From: Flaviflexus equikiangi
Lineage (GTDB): Bacteria; Actinomycetota; Actinomycetes; Actinomycetales; Actinomycetaceae
Direction: 5' to 3'
DNA length: 64,000 bases
NCBI RefSeq assembly: GCF_014069875.1
Contig: NZ_CP059676.1
Location: forward strand, 2,108,001-2,172,000
In this document: positions 1-10,100 of the stretch, one piece after another
Layout of the letters: each line of letters opens with the position of its first letter
How positions within the stretch are numbered: the stretch's first letter is position 1
The notes under the pieces: model-generated
What the model was told of the DNA's origin: nothing
The model's input: the letters and a program-made list of their open reading frames with translations, nothing else
The model's database searches: none
Program-made: the position numbers and the translations under genes

Positions 1-335
1 ACCCGGACGCGACGGGACCCTCCGCTGAGGGCGACCTGCCCGCGACGGGCGCTGTCGCGGCCATGGTGGAGAAGGCGACCGGCCGCAAGCCCTTCTTCCT
101 GGGCAAGCCCAATCCGATCATGCTGCGCTACGGCCTCAACCGGATCGGGGCGCACTCTGAGGACACGTCGATCGTGGGCGACCGCATGGACACGGACGTT
201 CTCGCAGGAATCGAGGCCGGTCTCACGACTCACCTCGTTCTCACGGGCTCGACCAAGAAGGAAGATATCGTCAAGTTCCCGTTCCGTCCCGAGTATGTCC
301 ACAACTCGATCGCGGACGTCATCGACTTCGTCTAA
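1..335 (+). CDS. HAD-superfamily (NagD-like) phosphatase, C-terminal part
   Basis: The reading frame is open from base 3 and the start lies before the window, so only about 110 C-terminal residues are present. They match the end of HAD-IIA phosphatases of the NagD/AraL type: a K-P-N-P motif (GKPNPIMLRYGL) that carries the catalytic lysine region, followed by the acidic motif VGDRMDTDVLAGIEAGLTT, whose aspartates bind Mg2+. The cap and the nucleophile Asp motif are off the window. The usual role of the family is dephosphorylation of sugar phosphates, nucleotides or 2-phosphoglycolate; the substrate cannot be told. A stem-loop at 348-384 ends the transcript. Confidence 0.85.
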   Translation, partial: PDATGPSAEGDLPATGAVAAMVEKATGRKPFFLGKPNPIMLRYGLNRIGAHSEDTSIVGDRMDTDVLAGIEAGLTTHLVLTGSTKKEDIVKFPFRPEYVHNSIADVIDFV

Positions 336-347
336 ACATCTGTCTCT

Positions 348-384
348 CTGGAGGGGCGCCGGGTTCAGCCTGGCGCCCCTCCAG
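348..384 (+). terminator. Stem-loop terminator after HAD phosphatase
   Basis: A 13-bp perfect stem (348-360 with 372-384) and an 11-base loop lie 12 bases after the stop codon. There is no clear T run, so it could also work only in part and let transcription continue into the ASCH gene. Confidence 0.6.
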
Positions 385-408
385 CATCCCGCCTGTACGG
401 TGGAGGAC

Positions 409-882
409 ATGAATGACGTCATCGAGCCCTGGTGGGCCGCCGCCAGAGCCTCCCTCCCGGGCCTTCCGGAAGATCCTCCCGGCGCGTGGGCCTTCGGCGC
501 CACAGCGGATCACGCCGATGAGCTGCTGTCCCTCGTCCTTGCCGGTGTAAAGACCGGAACGGCGATGTCTCTTCGCGAATGCGAGCTGACAGGGGAAGCC
601 ATCCCGCGTGCCGGGGATTACAGCATCATTCTCGACGGATCCGGGCGGCCGGCTGCGATCATCCAGACCACGCGGATCGATATCGTGCCCTTTGGCGACA
701 TCGATGCGGAACATGCTCACGCGGAGGGGGAGGATGATCGGACTCTCTCTGCCTGGAGGGATATTCACGAACGATACTGGCGCACCTACTCCCCTGCCGG
801 TTTCGCGTGGGACATGCCGGTGGTGTGCGAACGCTTCACACTCATCCACCCCGCACCCGAGACCGCCGAGGTTCACCCATGA
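409..882 (+). CDS. ASCH domain protein
   Basis: A 157-residue protein. The start was set at the ATG at 409 because GGAGG lies 3 bases upstream and the frame before it overlaps the preceding terminator. The sequence has the ASCH fold signature: a GVKTGTA segment near residue 44 with a later [13 protein letters not shown] and a conserved acidic-aromatic block ([11 protein letters not shown]). ASCH proteins are RNA-binding or nucleoside-processing beta-barrel proteins; some are amidohydrolases acting on N4-acetylcytidine. The exact substrate here is unknown. Its stop overlaps the start of the next gene (ATGA at 879-882), so the two are translationally coupled. Confidence 0.8.
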   Translation: MNDVIEPWWAAARASLPGLPEDPPGAWAFGATADHADELLSLVLAGVKTGTAMSLRECELTGEAIPRAGDYSIILDGSGRPAAIIQTTRIDIVPFGDIDAEHAHAEGEDDRTLSAWRDIHERYWRTYSPAGFAWDMPVVCERFTLIHPAPETAEVHP

Positions 883-1211
883 CGATCACCCGCTCCCTTA
901 TCCTGTTCGCTGCCGCCGCGCTTGCAGAGATCGGGGGCGCCTGGCTCGTGTGGCAGGGCGTGCGGGAAAGCCGGGGGTGGCTGTGGATCGGCGCTGGCGT
1001 GATCGCCCTCGGAGCCTACGGTTTCGTCGCAACCCTCCAGCCTGATGCGAACTTCGGCAGGATCCTTGCCGCCTACGGCGGCATCTTCGTTGCCGGTTCT
1101 CTCGCATGGGGCATGGTGGTCGACGGTTTCGAGCCGGACCGCTACGACATTGCCGGGGCGCTCCTGTGCCTGCTGGGAGTCGCTGTCATCATGTACGCGC
1201 CCCGATCCTAA
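879..1211 (+). CDS. YnfA/UPF0060 family membrane protein
   Basis: A 110-residue, four-helix integral membrane protein. The motif [15 protein letters not shown] near residue 17 and the segment [18 protein letters not shown] are typical of the YnfA (UPF0060) family, which is related to small multidrug resistance transporters. Efflux has been proposed for homologues, but the physiological substrate is uncertain. The start ATG overlaps the stop of the ASCH gene. The product ends 27 bases before the convergent acetyltransferase gene. Confidence 0.9.
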   Translation: MTITRSLILFAAAALAEIGGAWLVWQGVRESRGWLWIGAGVIALGAYGFVATLQPDANFGRILAAYGGIFVAGSLAWGMVVDGFEPDRYDIAGALLCLLGVAVIMYAPRS

Positions 1212-1238
1212 GGCTCAACGCTCCGCGGTGCACTCGGC

Positions 1239-1775
1239 CTAGAGATCCCACACGATCGGTGTGACCGTGCCCGTTTCCCAATCCCTGCGGAGCACGCTGT
1301 AGGCGACGGAGGCGAGAGGTTTGCCTCCCTCGACGGGCCACGCCTCACGATAGTAGGCTTCCTGGACCCACCCGCACCGTGCGAACACCCGCCTCATGGC
1401 AATGTTGTCCTCCCGCGTCTGCCCCTCGAACCTGTCGACGCCGGCAAGGGAGAAGGCATGCGCCGTGGCCGCCTCGAGGACCTGGGCGCCAAGACCTCGT
1501 CCTCTCATGGATTGGGCAAGCCTCATGTCGAACAGAGGCGCCAGGTCCGTCAAGTCCTCGAACCGGAGGAAACCGATCCTGCCGAGACTGTCGTGATCGA
1601 TCCAATATGAGTCATTGTCGTCGTCGCGGTAGCTGCCGTCGGCGATAGCGGTCTCGACATCCTCACGGGTCACCGTCTGGCGCACGTGAAAGGGAAAGCG
1701 GTTGGACGTCATGAACGACACGAGCTCGTCGTAGTCGACGCCTACCGGGTCGAGGCGGGTCAGGGTGATAGTCAC
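1239..1775 (-). CDS. GNAT family N-acetyltransferase
   Basis: A 178-residue protein with a GTG start at 1775. The acetyl-CoA pyrophosphate-binding motif A is visible as SMRGRGLGAQVLEAA near residue 88, followed by the typical motif B segment with N-x-x-M-R-R-V-F-x-x-x-G-W (NIAMRRVFARCGW). This is the pattern of RimJ/RimL-like or small-molecule GNAT enzymes that move an acetyl group from acetyl-CoA to an amine. The substrate is not predictable. It stands alone, convergent with ynfA. The ribosome-binding site is weak. Confidence 0.85.
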   Translation of the reverse strand: MTITLTRLDPVGVDYDELVSFMTSNRFPFHVRQTVTREDVETAIADGSYRDDDNDSYWIDHDSLGRIGFLRFEDLTDLAPLFDMRLAQSMRGRGLGAQVLEAATAHAFSLAGVDRFEGQTREDNIAMRRVFARCGWVQEAYYREAWPVEGGKPLASVAYSVLRRDWETGTVTPIVWDL

Positions 1776-1958
1776 GGAGCAAGGCTACCGGTAAGAGCCG
1801 GTGAATCGCATGATCCGGTCTCACGCCGCCGAATCATGTTGTGGACGGGCTGATGTTGGCGACTCAGCACGTTGTTCGTCTCACGCCGGGGATCTTCGCA
1901 TAATCCGTCTCATCCATGCGGAATCGTCAGAGTGCCCGGCCGATTCGACCTGCCAGCG

Positions 1959-2906
1959 TCAGCTTTCGGGGAGCGGATCACATGTGGTCCGTGGCTTTTT
2001 CTTGCGCTTGCTCGGTGCAAGAAGTATGAACCCTGACAGGGTGGAGGCTCCGATGAAGATGACAGCCCACCAGGGGAAACCGAGGCCCACACCGTCTCCG
2101 CCGATGGCTTGACCGCCTAGCTCATCGATCGGGTCAGCTACTCGCACCGCATGAACCATGTACCGGTGGCTGTTGATGCCGATCGGAGAGCAGGTAAAGA
2201 GCGTCACCCAGTCCTCTCCCTCGATGATCTCGAGGGACTCCGTCTCGCCCGGCAGCACGGTCTCTGTCCATTCGACCCGATAATGGTGGTCCTCTCCGAG
2301 GACCGAGATCCAGAAGAGATCTCCCGGCTCAGCCTTGAGGATCTCCGTGAACAGCTTTGCCTGCGGAAGTCCCGAGTGGGAGGTGAGGACAGCCCTCGTC
2401 GAGGGGCCGCCAACTGGTAGAGACGTTCCGTACATGTGGCCTACGCCGTGCGAGATCGCACGCTCGGATGTGCCGTGGTAGATCGGCAGTGCGATGTCGA
2501 GGCGCGGGAAATTCACTGTACCGATCGCATCGGTGCCGCTCACGCGGAGCATCTCCTCATACGCTTGGTAGACAGCACTTCCCGCTTCAGCGTCCTCCTC
2601 TTGAGTGAGGTAGGGGTCGGTCAAGGGGCCGGGTTCGAGGTTGTCGTTGTAGGCGTAGGCGGCATCGAGGATCCGTTGCCGCTGCTCACTCGGAGTGCCT
2701 TCGACTTGGCGCACGTAACCCGAGATCTCCGAGTTGTGCCCGATGCTGCTGATCCAGTCTGCACCGTCAGGGTAGACGAGGAGACCAATCCCTAGCATCG
2801 CCAGAATCTGCAGAATGATGCTCGACGTGCGAACCTTGCGCCGCTTCCTCCGTATCGGCCCGGGCGGCTGACTGTCAGCCGCCCCGGGCACCTCCACGTC
2901 GATCAC
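1959..2906 (-). CDS. Class C (pilin-polymerising) sortase, second copy
   Basis: A 315-residue transmembrane sortase. It has an N-terminal basic stretch and membrane helix (near residues 28-46), a DPY lid motif in the flexible region that covers the active site of class C sortases, then the catalytic set: His in TSHSG, Cys in TLFTC and Arg in GINSHR. A second membrane helix and a K/R-rich tail close the protein. Such enzymes cleave a pilin sorting signal and join it to a lysine of the next pilin. The GTG start overlaps the stop of the adjacent pilin gene (GTGA at 2903-2906), so it is coupled to, and probably dedicated to, that pilin. Confidence 0.92.
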   Translation of the reverse strand: MIDVEVPGAADSQPPGPIRRKRRKVRTSSIILQILAMLGIGLLVYPDGADWISSIGHNSEISGYVRQVEGTPSEQRQRILDAAYAYNDNLEPGPLTDPYLTQEEDAEAGSAVYQAYEEMLRVSGTDAIGTVNFPRLDIALPIYHGTSERAISHGVGHMYGTSLPVGGPSTRAVLTSHSGLPQAKLFTEILKAEPGDLFWISVLGEDHHYRVEWTETVLPGETESLEIIEGEDWVTLFTCSPIGINSHRYMVHAVRVADPIDELGGQAIGGDGVGLGFPWWAVIFIGASTLSGFILLAPSKRKKKPRTTCDPLPES

Positions 2907-4384
2907 AATGACGCTGACACTCCCGTGTCACGTGCCTGGCGCCTCCGCGAGGCAAGCGCAATGATGCCGGCAAGAATGAATGAGATGCCCAGGAATCCGA
3001 GGCCCGCTACCTGGGAGCCTGTGACCGGCATATCAGGAATGCTTGGCGGCACGGGCTTGCGTTCCACTTCGAAGATCAGTGTCTGGAACTGGAGAACGTC
3101 GTTGACCGCGCCCGCGAGGGGCCTGTCGTCAACCCAGGTCCACCCGGGTGGGATGCACACGGGGACGGCCCAATAGAGTCGGTAGAGCGGATCGCTCGGG
3201 TCGCGGTCCAGTCCGTTCGCGAAGTTGGAGAAGCGCAGGCCTGGGACGATGAACCTTCCCTGGTCGTCTGTCACCCACTGATTGACACCATCAACGCTGA
3301 TGGGGTTCCTCTGCGCTCGAGCATCCGCCTCGGAGGCATAGACCATGAAGCACGCGTTGGCGATGAGATTGCTGGGGTTGCCGTACTCGTGCACTACGAC
3401 GGAGAGCGGACCCCACTTGGTGATCGCGGTGTCGCTCACTCCTCGACCATCATCGATCGATGACCTGCTCGGGTAGAGAATTGCTTCGTTGATCAGCTCG
3501 CCTTCTCGGAGAACGATGGTGTCGTATTCGATCGTGACCGTACTGTTCGGGTCGCGCTCCAGCGCATCCTCAAGCTTCCGCAGACCAGCATCGGTGAACT
3601 CGATGGCGACTGTGTTCGTGTCGGGGTCGAATGTCACGGTGTAGTCGACGCCCGGCGTCAGCGGCGCACCTCCCGCAATGGAGACAACAGGGGTGCCCGT
3701 GTACTCAAGTTTCGTGTCGATCACCTGCTCGACACGGTACCCGTCGAGGCTCGGGACGTTGGGGATCGTCGACGTCGACGTCCAGTGGACAATGTCGCCG
3801 AGCACGATGGCATCCTGGTCGACAACATCGAGGCTGATGCTCGCTACTGCGTTCTTCGGGTAGATGTGCACCGTGGTCAGCCACTGATCGCGGCTGACCG
3901 GATCGGTCAGCGGCAGGGCGACGAGGAACGGGACCGCCTCGACATAGCCCGCGGGGGTCATGACCTCCTCAACATAGTAGAGGCCAGCATCGAGGGGAGT
4001 CAGGGTCGCGTTGCCGCTCGCGTCCGTTGTTGCACTGGCGGCTGCTGGAACATTGGACACGAGATCTGCAGCATCATTCGCCGCGAGAACGGAGGCTGCC
4101 TGCTGACCGGCAATGGTCGTCAGGTCGATACCCGGGACACGTTTTGCGGTGAATGTTGCGCCCTTGACTGGTCGGAGGCCGGTCGTGTCCTGGACAAGGC
4201 CGTTGGAGGGAACCCCCCGCTCATCGGGCTGCTCGAACTTATGGATCTCGATCGTCATCGTCTCGGACTCAAGAGGTGCCGCGAGAGCTCCCTGCGCGGT
4301 GATCAGGGCAAGAACCATCGCCAGCAGAGCGCCCAGCAGACTCTTCACTGTCATGTTGTTATGTGCGTCGGTCTTCTGCTTCAC
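2903..4384 (-). CDS. SpaA-type pilin subunit with MPVTG sorting signal
   Basis: A 493-residue secreted pilin. I chose the GTG at 4384 because GGGAGGGG lies 6 bases upstream and the codon overlaps the stop of the upstream sortase gene. A signal peptide ends near ALITAQGALA. A pilin motif with the polymerising lysine is seen (TVHIYPKN, Lys near 177), an E-box (YYVEEVMTP) that supports the isopeptide bond, and CnaB/SpaA-like domains. The C terminus has a sorting signal MPVTG rather than LPxTG, a hydrophobic helix and an RRR tail. It is probably a minor or basal pilin anchored by the following sortase; that role is inferred. Confidence 0.88.
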   Translation of the reverse strand: MKQKTDAHNNMTVKSLLGALLAMVLALITAQGALAAPLESETMTIEIHKFEQPDERGVPSNGLVQDTTGLRPVKGATFTAKRVPGIDLTTIAGQQAASVLAANDAADLVSNVPAAASATTDASGNATLTPLDAGLYYVEEVMTPAGYVEAVPFLVALPLTDPVSRDQWLTTVHIYPKNAVASISLDVVDQDAIVLGDIVHWTSTSTIPNVPSLDGYRVEQVIDTKLEYTGTPVVSIAGGAPLTPGVDYTVTFDPDTNTVAIEFTDAGLRKLEDALERDPNSTVTIEYDTIVLREGELINEAILYPSRSSIDDGRGVSDTAITKWGPLSVVVHEYGNPSNLIANACFMVYASEADARAQRNPISVDGVNQWVTDDQGRFIVPGLRFSNFANGLDRDPSDPLYRLYWAVPVCIPPGWTWVDDRPLAGAVNDVLQFQTLIFEVERKPVPPSIPDMPVTGSQVAGLGFLGISFILAGIIALASRRRQARDTGVSASL

Positions 4385-5337
4385 CGCAGCCCCTCCCACT
4401 TACTGTCGAATACGTGTTCCGTCGCACCATTGGGTGCTTTGCGCCGATTGACCGGCTTGAAAAGAATGAATGCCACCAGTGCAGATCCAGAGATGAAGCC
4501 GAGTGCCCACCACGGGAAGCCTGCCGTTTCTCCGCTACTCGCCAGTTCCTTGCCGTCAGAGCCGACTGGTGCATCGATTCGCTCACCATGGACGAGGAGG
4601 CGATGGCTGTTGATGCCGATAGGGGTGCAGGTGACGAGGGTGACTCTGTCTTGCCCGGTGGAGATCCTCAACGATTGAGTTTCTTCTGGGAGGACGGTTT
4701 CGATCTGACGAACCTCGTAGTATCGATCCTCTCCCATGACGTTCACCGTGAAAACATCACCGACCGCAGCCTTGGGCAAGTCGGTAAAAAGTGAGGCCGA
4801 TAGGAGGCCAGAATGACTGGTCAGCACCGAGTGTGTCGACGGGCCCCCGATTGGAAGGGAGCTGCCGTACAAGTGCCCCACGCCCCTGCGCAAGACGTCA
4901 TCGCTGGTGCCATGGTAGATGGGGAGTGAGATATCGAGACGCGGATAGCGGATCTCACCAATCACACCGTTTTCGCTTGCGGTTAGTGTGCTCAGATACT
5001 GCTGGTAGCCCGGATCGCCCGCCTGATCGCTGCTCGACCCCGAATACGGATCGCGCAGCACTCCGGCTGGAACGTGAGAGTTATATTCCTCAGCGTCTCG
5101 AAGCGTGTCGGTGAGTTCTTGCACCGGAATGTTTTCGATCTGACGCACGTAGCTCGCCACATCTGACCGTTGGGTGAGCGAAGCGAACCAGTTTGCCGCA
5201 CTCGGGTACGTGAGTGCCCCGAAACCTATCATTGCGATGATCAGGAGAACGATGGGTGTGCGTGCATTTGTGAAGCCGGACTTCGAACCCGACCTGGGAG
5301 GGGTGCCGTACGTCGACGATTCCAGGGTTTCGCTCAT
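4381..5337 (-). CDS. Class C (pilin-polymerising) sortase, first copy
   Basis: A 318-residue membrane sortase. The ATG at 5337 is preceded by GAGGAGG at a good distance; longer upstream frames lack a ribosome-binding site. It has an N-terminal membrane helix (PIVLLIIAMIGFGALTY), the DPY lid motif (LRDPYSG), catalytic His in TSHSG, Cys in TLVTCTPIGINSHR and its Arg, and a C-terminal membrane helix. It lies 75 bases after the LPLTG major pilin and overlaps the MPVTG pilin by GTGA. By position it most likely polymerises the major pilin. It shares the same architecture as the second sortase but is clearly divergent in sequence. Confidence 0.93.
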   Translation of the reverse strand: MSETLESSTYGTPPRSGSKSGFTNARTPIVLLIIAMIGFGALTYPSAANWFASLTQRSDVASYVRQIENIPVQELTDTLRDAEEYNSHVPAGVLRDPYSGSSSDQAGDPGYQQYLSTLTASENGVIGEIRYPRLDISLPIYHGTSDDVLRRGVGHLYGSSLPIGGPSTHSVLTSHSGLLSASLFTDLPKAAVGDVFTVNVMGEDRYYEVRQIETVLPEETQSLRISTGQDRVTLVTCTPIGINSHRLLVHGERIDAPVGSDGKELASSGETAGFPWWALGFISGSALVAFILFKPVNRRKAPNGATEHVFDSKWEGLR

Positions 5338-5412
5338 GCCGACACCTCCTCTCAGCCCAGGTTCTTCCATTCGGACGGGTGGAGGCTCAGAGTGAGCCCC
5401 CACCCGAGCGTG

Positions 5413-7050
5413 CTACTCGGCAGCCAGTTCGCTGTCGCGACGGCTGCGTGCCACGAGCATGACAGCGGCGAGGATGGAGATACCTGCCAATGTCAGGACT
5501 CCCGTTCCCATGCCACCCGTCAGCGGGAGCTCGAAGCCACCGTTCGCCGGCGCGTTCTCAATCTGTGTCACGACGACACGGCTTTCGGCAGCCTTGACAA
5601 TGACCGGGACGGGTTCTGCCAGAAGCTCATATCCCGCGGGGGACTTGACCTCCACCAGCCAGTATGTGCGGTAGTCAGGGTCGTCTTCAGCCAACTCCTT
5701 ACCATCGGCAAACCCGCTGTAGCGGAGGCCCGAGATTCGCACCTCACCATTCTCATCGGTCGTGTACCGGTTCGTGCCGCCAGAACCGACTGAAATGGGG
5801 TTCCTGCCGGCTTCCGCATCTTCCTTGCTGACAAAGACGCTGAAGACTGCGCCTTCAAGAACGGTGTTGTCGGATGCGTCGACCTTCTTGATCACGATGT
5901 CGCCCCACTTCGACTCGACGATCTCGCTCGGGATTCCTTCTACAGTGCTGTCGTTGGGGAAGAGGATCGCTTCGTTCTGGATGATGCCAGCGGTTACGCC
6001 CGTTCCCATGGAGGCGACGGTCGTTCCGATGACAACCTGGACCTGGGCGCCTGCCGTCGAGCCCGCGAGCCCGAGCTTTGCGAGACCAGCCGGGGTGAAC
6101 TCCACCTGGACGTTCTGGCCGAGATTCGAGCCCGGACCGGGGATCGGGTTCGGGAGCACGGTGTAGTCACCGGCATCGAGAGTGACGCCAGTTACGCCGA
6201 TGAGAGACACGGTGACGGTCTGCAGTGCCAGACGAGCATCAAGCTGATCAGTGATCAGGTACTTGCTGGGAGCCAGGAACTCCAGGTTATCGGCGCTGGG
6301 GTCGCCTCCGGTGAAACCGGGGTTCGCGGTGCGGGGGATGTCAGCCTTGATTGTCCACGTGACCGGATCGCCGATCTTGACACCCGCCGAATCCTCGACC
6401 GTTTTCTCGATGTTTGTCGTCGAGTTCTTCGGGTAGACATTGATGTCGTAGAGCCATTTATTAAGATCTGTCGGATGCGTGAGGGGGACTGTCATCACCC
6501 ACGGCACAGACGGAGTCACGTTAGCGGGGTAAGCAGTTTCTTCGAAGTGGTAGAGGCCGACCGGGAGATCCGCGAAGACTGCCGGAGCGTAAGCTCCGCT
6601 GGTGCCCGTCGTTCTGACAACCTCAGAACCAAAGGCAACGGATGTTACCGCAACGTCCTCGTAGGTCCACGAGTTGGTTGCCGCGTCGTAGTCAAGCTTC
6701 GACGCGTTCTGCCAGCCCTCGTTGGTCGTCAGGTCGAACGTGACAGTTTCGGCGTCGACCTCGACGCTTACTACCCGCTGCGCTGTGAAATCGACACCGG
6801 CTATGGTCGGGCTCGTTACAGTTTGCTCTAGACCGTTCGCCGGATTGCCAGCAGTATTAGGCTGTTCATGCTTGTGGACGGTCACCGTTCCGGTGATGGG
6901 AGCTCCCCCAGTGCCCGGGAGAATGAGCGGGCTGTCCGCGTCACCTGGAGCGGCGTTGGCAACGGCGCCTCCGCCGAGGGCGAGAGCGAATGCGGCACCG
7001 GCTGCAACGAGCCCTGCCAGCGCACTGCGCCCTCTCTTCTTGATATTCAT
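5413..7050 (-). CDS. Major pilin, isopeptide-forming fimbrial subunit (LPLTG)
   Basis: A 545-residue cell-wall pilin of the SpaA/FimA type. It shows a signal peptide (about 1-34), a pilin motif with the acceptor lysine (INVYPKN, Lys208), an E-box (HFEETAYP, 168-175), a SpaA-like C-terminal domain (VIKKVDASDNTVLEGAVFSV) and the sorting signal LPLTG at about 508-512 followed by a membrane helix and R-rich tail. The family forms covalent polymers through sortase C and is then joined to peptidoglycan. The ribosome-binding site is GGAAGG, seven bases before ATG. It lies between the tip adhesin and the first sortase. Confidence 0.93.
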   Translation of the reverse strand: MNIKKRGRSALAGLVAAGAAFALALGGGAVANAAPGDADSPLILPGTGGAPITGTVTVHKHEQPNTAGNPANGLEQTVTSPTIAGVDFTAQRVVSVEVDAETVTFDLTTNEGWQNASKLDYDAATNSWTYEDVAVTSVAFGSEVVRTTGTSGAYAPAVFADLPVGLYHFEETAYPANVTPSVPWVMTVPLTHPTDLNKWLYDINVYPKNSTTNIEKTVEDSAGVKIGDPVTWTIKADIPRTANPGFTGGDPSADNLEFLAPSKYLITDQLDARLALQTVTVSLIGVTGVTLDAGDYTVLPNPIPGPGSNLGQNVQVEFTPAGLAKLGLAGSTAGAQVQVVIGTTVASMGTGVTAGIIQNEAILFPNDSTVEGIPSEIVESKWGDIVIKKVDASDNTVLEGAVFSVFVSKEDAEAGRNPISVGSGGTNRYTTDENGEVRISGLRYSGFADGKELAEDDPDYRTYWLVEVKSPAGYELLAEPVPVIVKAAESRVVVTQIENAPANGGFELPLTGGMGTGVLTLAGISILAAVMLVARSRRDSELAAE

Positions 7051-7110
7051 TGTTCTACCTTCCGAATGGAGAGTTGTTTTTCAGGATTAAAACGTGGTTC
7101 TTCATCGCAA

Positions 7111-10100
7111 TCACGAGCTGACGCTGTTCCGACGTCGGATGAACAATCCGACTCCGACTGCAGTGATGATGATGATCAGCGCTGAGCCCGAGAGCAAGGC
7201 GTTGATCCCGAGACCGCCCGTGAGGGGCAAAGCAATCATGCGCGGATCCTGGATGATCATGAGCCATCCGTCTCCGTCAACGCATGCCACGCCGCCGGAC
7301 CCACAAGTTTTAGCGGGATTCCCCTCGCGGTCGTAGACCGTGAGTCGTCCTTCGCCGTCAGCGTCCGCGACAGTGAACTTCACTGGTTCTGCAAGAAGCT
7401 GGTGATCTGCCGGAGCCCGTGTCTCGAGCAGCCAATATGTTCCCGCGGGCAGGTTCTGTGATCTCCAGGCGCCCTGCTGTGCAGGGGAATCTGTCGCGTA
7501 GAGATAGGCACAGTCTGTCGGGGATCCGGGATAGTCACTAGGATCGACATTCCACGGCACGGTGGGCACGGTGCCGGTGAAGCCAGCATCGATCCAGTTC
7601 TGCTCTGTACACATGGCCGCCGGCACTGCCGCGCTCATCGTTCCACCGCTATCGTCGCGGATCTCGAAAGCGTGTCCGGAGAGTCCCTGTTCGACGCCGT
7701 CGACGCTGACACCGTCCTTGCGAATGGTGAAGAAGCCGTTTTGGATACGATGCTCGACCTGGCATTCGTCTGAGTTGAAGCTATCCGGAACGCCTGTTTC
7801 ACACTGCTGCGGCGGCTGGGAGGTGCTGTCGGCCGTGGCTGCGTTGAGGAATGTGGATCCCCACTGAATCTCTTCGGGCTCCCATTGGCCATCAATCGTG
7901 GGAGCATCTCCCACTGTCACGGAGTACCAGACTTCCGCGCGGACAATGTTCGCCGGCATATCGAACTCCGATGTGGTCAGAGTCCACGTGCTATCGAAAT
8001 AGGGAGCTGTTCCGCCGCCAGCCTGCAGGACTGGGTCTGTCACACAGTCAGCTTCCCCGGAGCAGGCTGTTTGCCTGTTCCCGTCGCTATCGTAAAGATA
8101 GATGCCGATCGGGAGAGCGCCCGAACGGATCTCTGCATCGGGGGCCCAGGATCCAACTTTCAGCACATCTGTCATGTCGTCGGTGACAACGACATCGTCG
8201 AGAGCCCAGTTCCCGGCACCACCGTTAAGCTTGGAGACCGTCACCCGGTAGTGGACGGTATCGCCGCTGTGGACGAGGGAATCGTCTGCAGGCAGTGAAT
8301 CCTTCGACACAGTCCACGCGGGAATAGGATGCTGGGTGCACAGCGCGGAGTCGTCTTCACAGGTGGCGGGAGGGTTCTCACCGGCTGGTGTGACATAGTT
8401 GCGCATCCAGTAGCCTGCGAGCGGCTGGTCAGCATTCTCGCGGGCGGCAGCGTTGTCCGCGTTATCCTTTACCCGCACGGGGAAGGAAATCGTTCGAACT
8501 TCACCAACGGGCACCGTGCCGGTGATCGCGAGCTGCTGGCTCGTGGCGTCCCACGATGTGGTCAAGGGTGGGGTTCCCGACGCCGTGATCACCGGAGCCG
8601 GCACGACGTCAGTGCCATTGACGAAGACGGCGTCGTCGAGCACGTCCTTCAGGTGATCGACGTGATTCACCGTCGCGGCAGCTGTGCCCGAAGTGTTATC
8701 GAAGGTCAGTGTATATGTCACTATCCCATCCGGGTTGACCGTGGTCCCGGATTCGGGCGAGGACGACTTGTCGACCGATAGATTAGGGGTCAGTGCCTTG
8801 TTCGTGAAGATGCAGTTGATGTTCTCACCCGGCACAAGCTGGGGGCTCGTGGTGGTGCTGAGCGCGAACGACAGGCTTCGCCCGTTTCCGTTGATAAACG
8901 ATGTCTGGGAACCGCCGACATAGCAGGCCCACGTCGTCTGGTAGCTGCCCTCATTTTGAAAGATGGTCTCGCTGGCCGTGAACGTTCCGTCGAAGATCAT
9001 CGCGAAGGGACCGATTTGTTCTTTTTGCAGGCCCTGCTCGTTACCAGTCGTTGTCGCCGACGTGAAAGGTGTTGTCGTACCGCCAGCTGTTCTGGCAGCG
9101 TTCAGCACGAACTGGTCGCCTGCTTGGAACCGATCTCCGTCAACGTACTTCTGTACGCTGATGGTTGTCGGCTCCGCGCAGCTCGCGAGGTCGACGAAGG
9201 CGCCGCCCCCGCTCAACGTGGTACGGCTACTGAGAATATTCATGGACGTCGGGTCGGCGAACGAGTTGAGGGCGCCCTGCTGGATGATGGCACGACCGCT
9301 CTGCGTATATGTCACGCCGTTGACAGCCTCTCGCTGGCCATTCGGCAACCGGCCCGCATTGGCCGAACCAATGATCGTGGGGACCTCGGCGAGTGTGTGG
9401 GATCCCGGAATCTGCTGGAGGGCAACACCTTCGACAGATCCAGAGACTGTGTATCCGCCGTTTGTGTCCGACATGATGAACTGGAGGTTATTGGCACCGT
9501 CGAAGGCGAAGTCCCCGTTCATCGCGTTAGCACTTGTCGTGAAGTTCACGGGCCGCTCAACGTCGACGTGCGCGACTTCGCCGGTGCGGTAGCCGTTGCC
9601 CGCCGAGTAGCGATAGACGTGCATGCGAAGGGCACTTCGCCCATTGATGTTCTCGTTCGACGAAGAGAAGTATGCGTAGTAGAATTCTTCGCGGCCCTGA
9701 TAGATCGTCGCATCGCCCGCGACAACATAACCAGCAGTCGGGGACAGCATGTCCATCGTGAATACGGGATAAGGAGCTGCGTCCACTGACGGATCGAAGC
9801 GATACGTGGTGACGTTTCGGCCGTTGGCGTCCTGACCCGCAAAGTAGAAGATGCCGGTGGGTGTCACACCGAGCGCGTTGCCAGTCTGGTTGGCAGACAG
9901 AGTGACCGACGAGTTGGGAACCTGCGTTGTTGTCGTATTGATTGCCGTCTCTGCCGCGTTATGGGTCGCCTTCAGTATCGCTGTGCTCGATGACGTCGAC
10001 GAGTTTCGGCGCAACGTATAGTATTCGTTTGTCGCCGCCGTGCAGATATTCGTCTGCGATCTCGGTGCAACCATGAGGTCGGTGAACACCCAGGGGCCGT

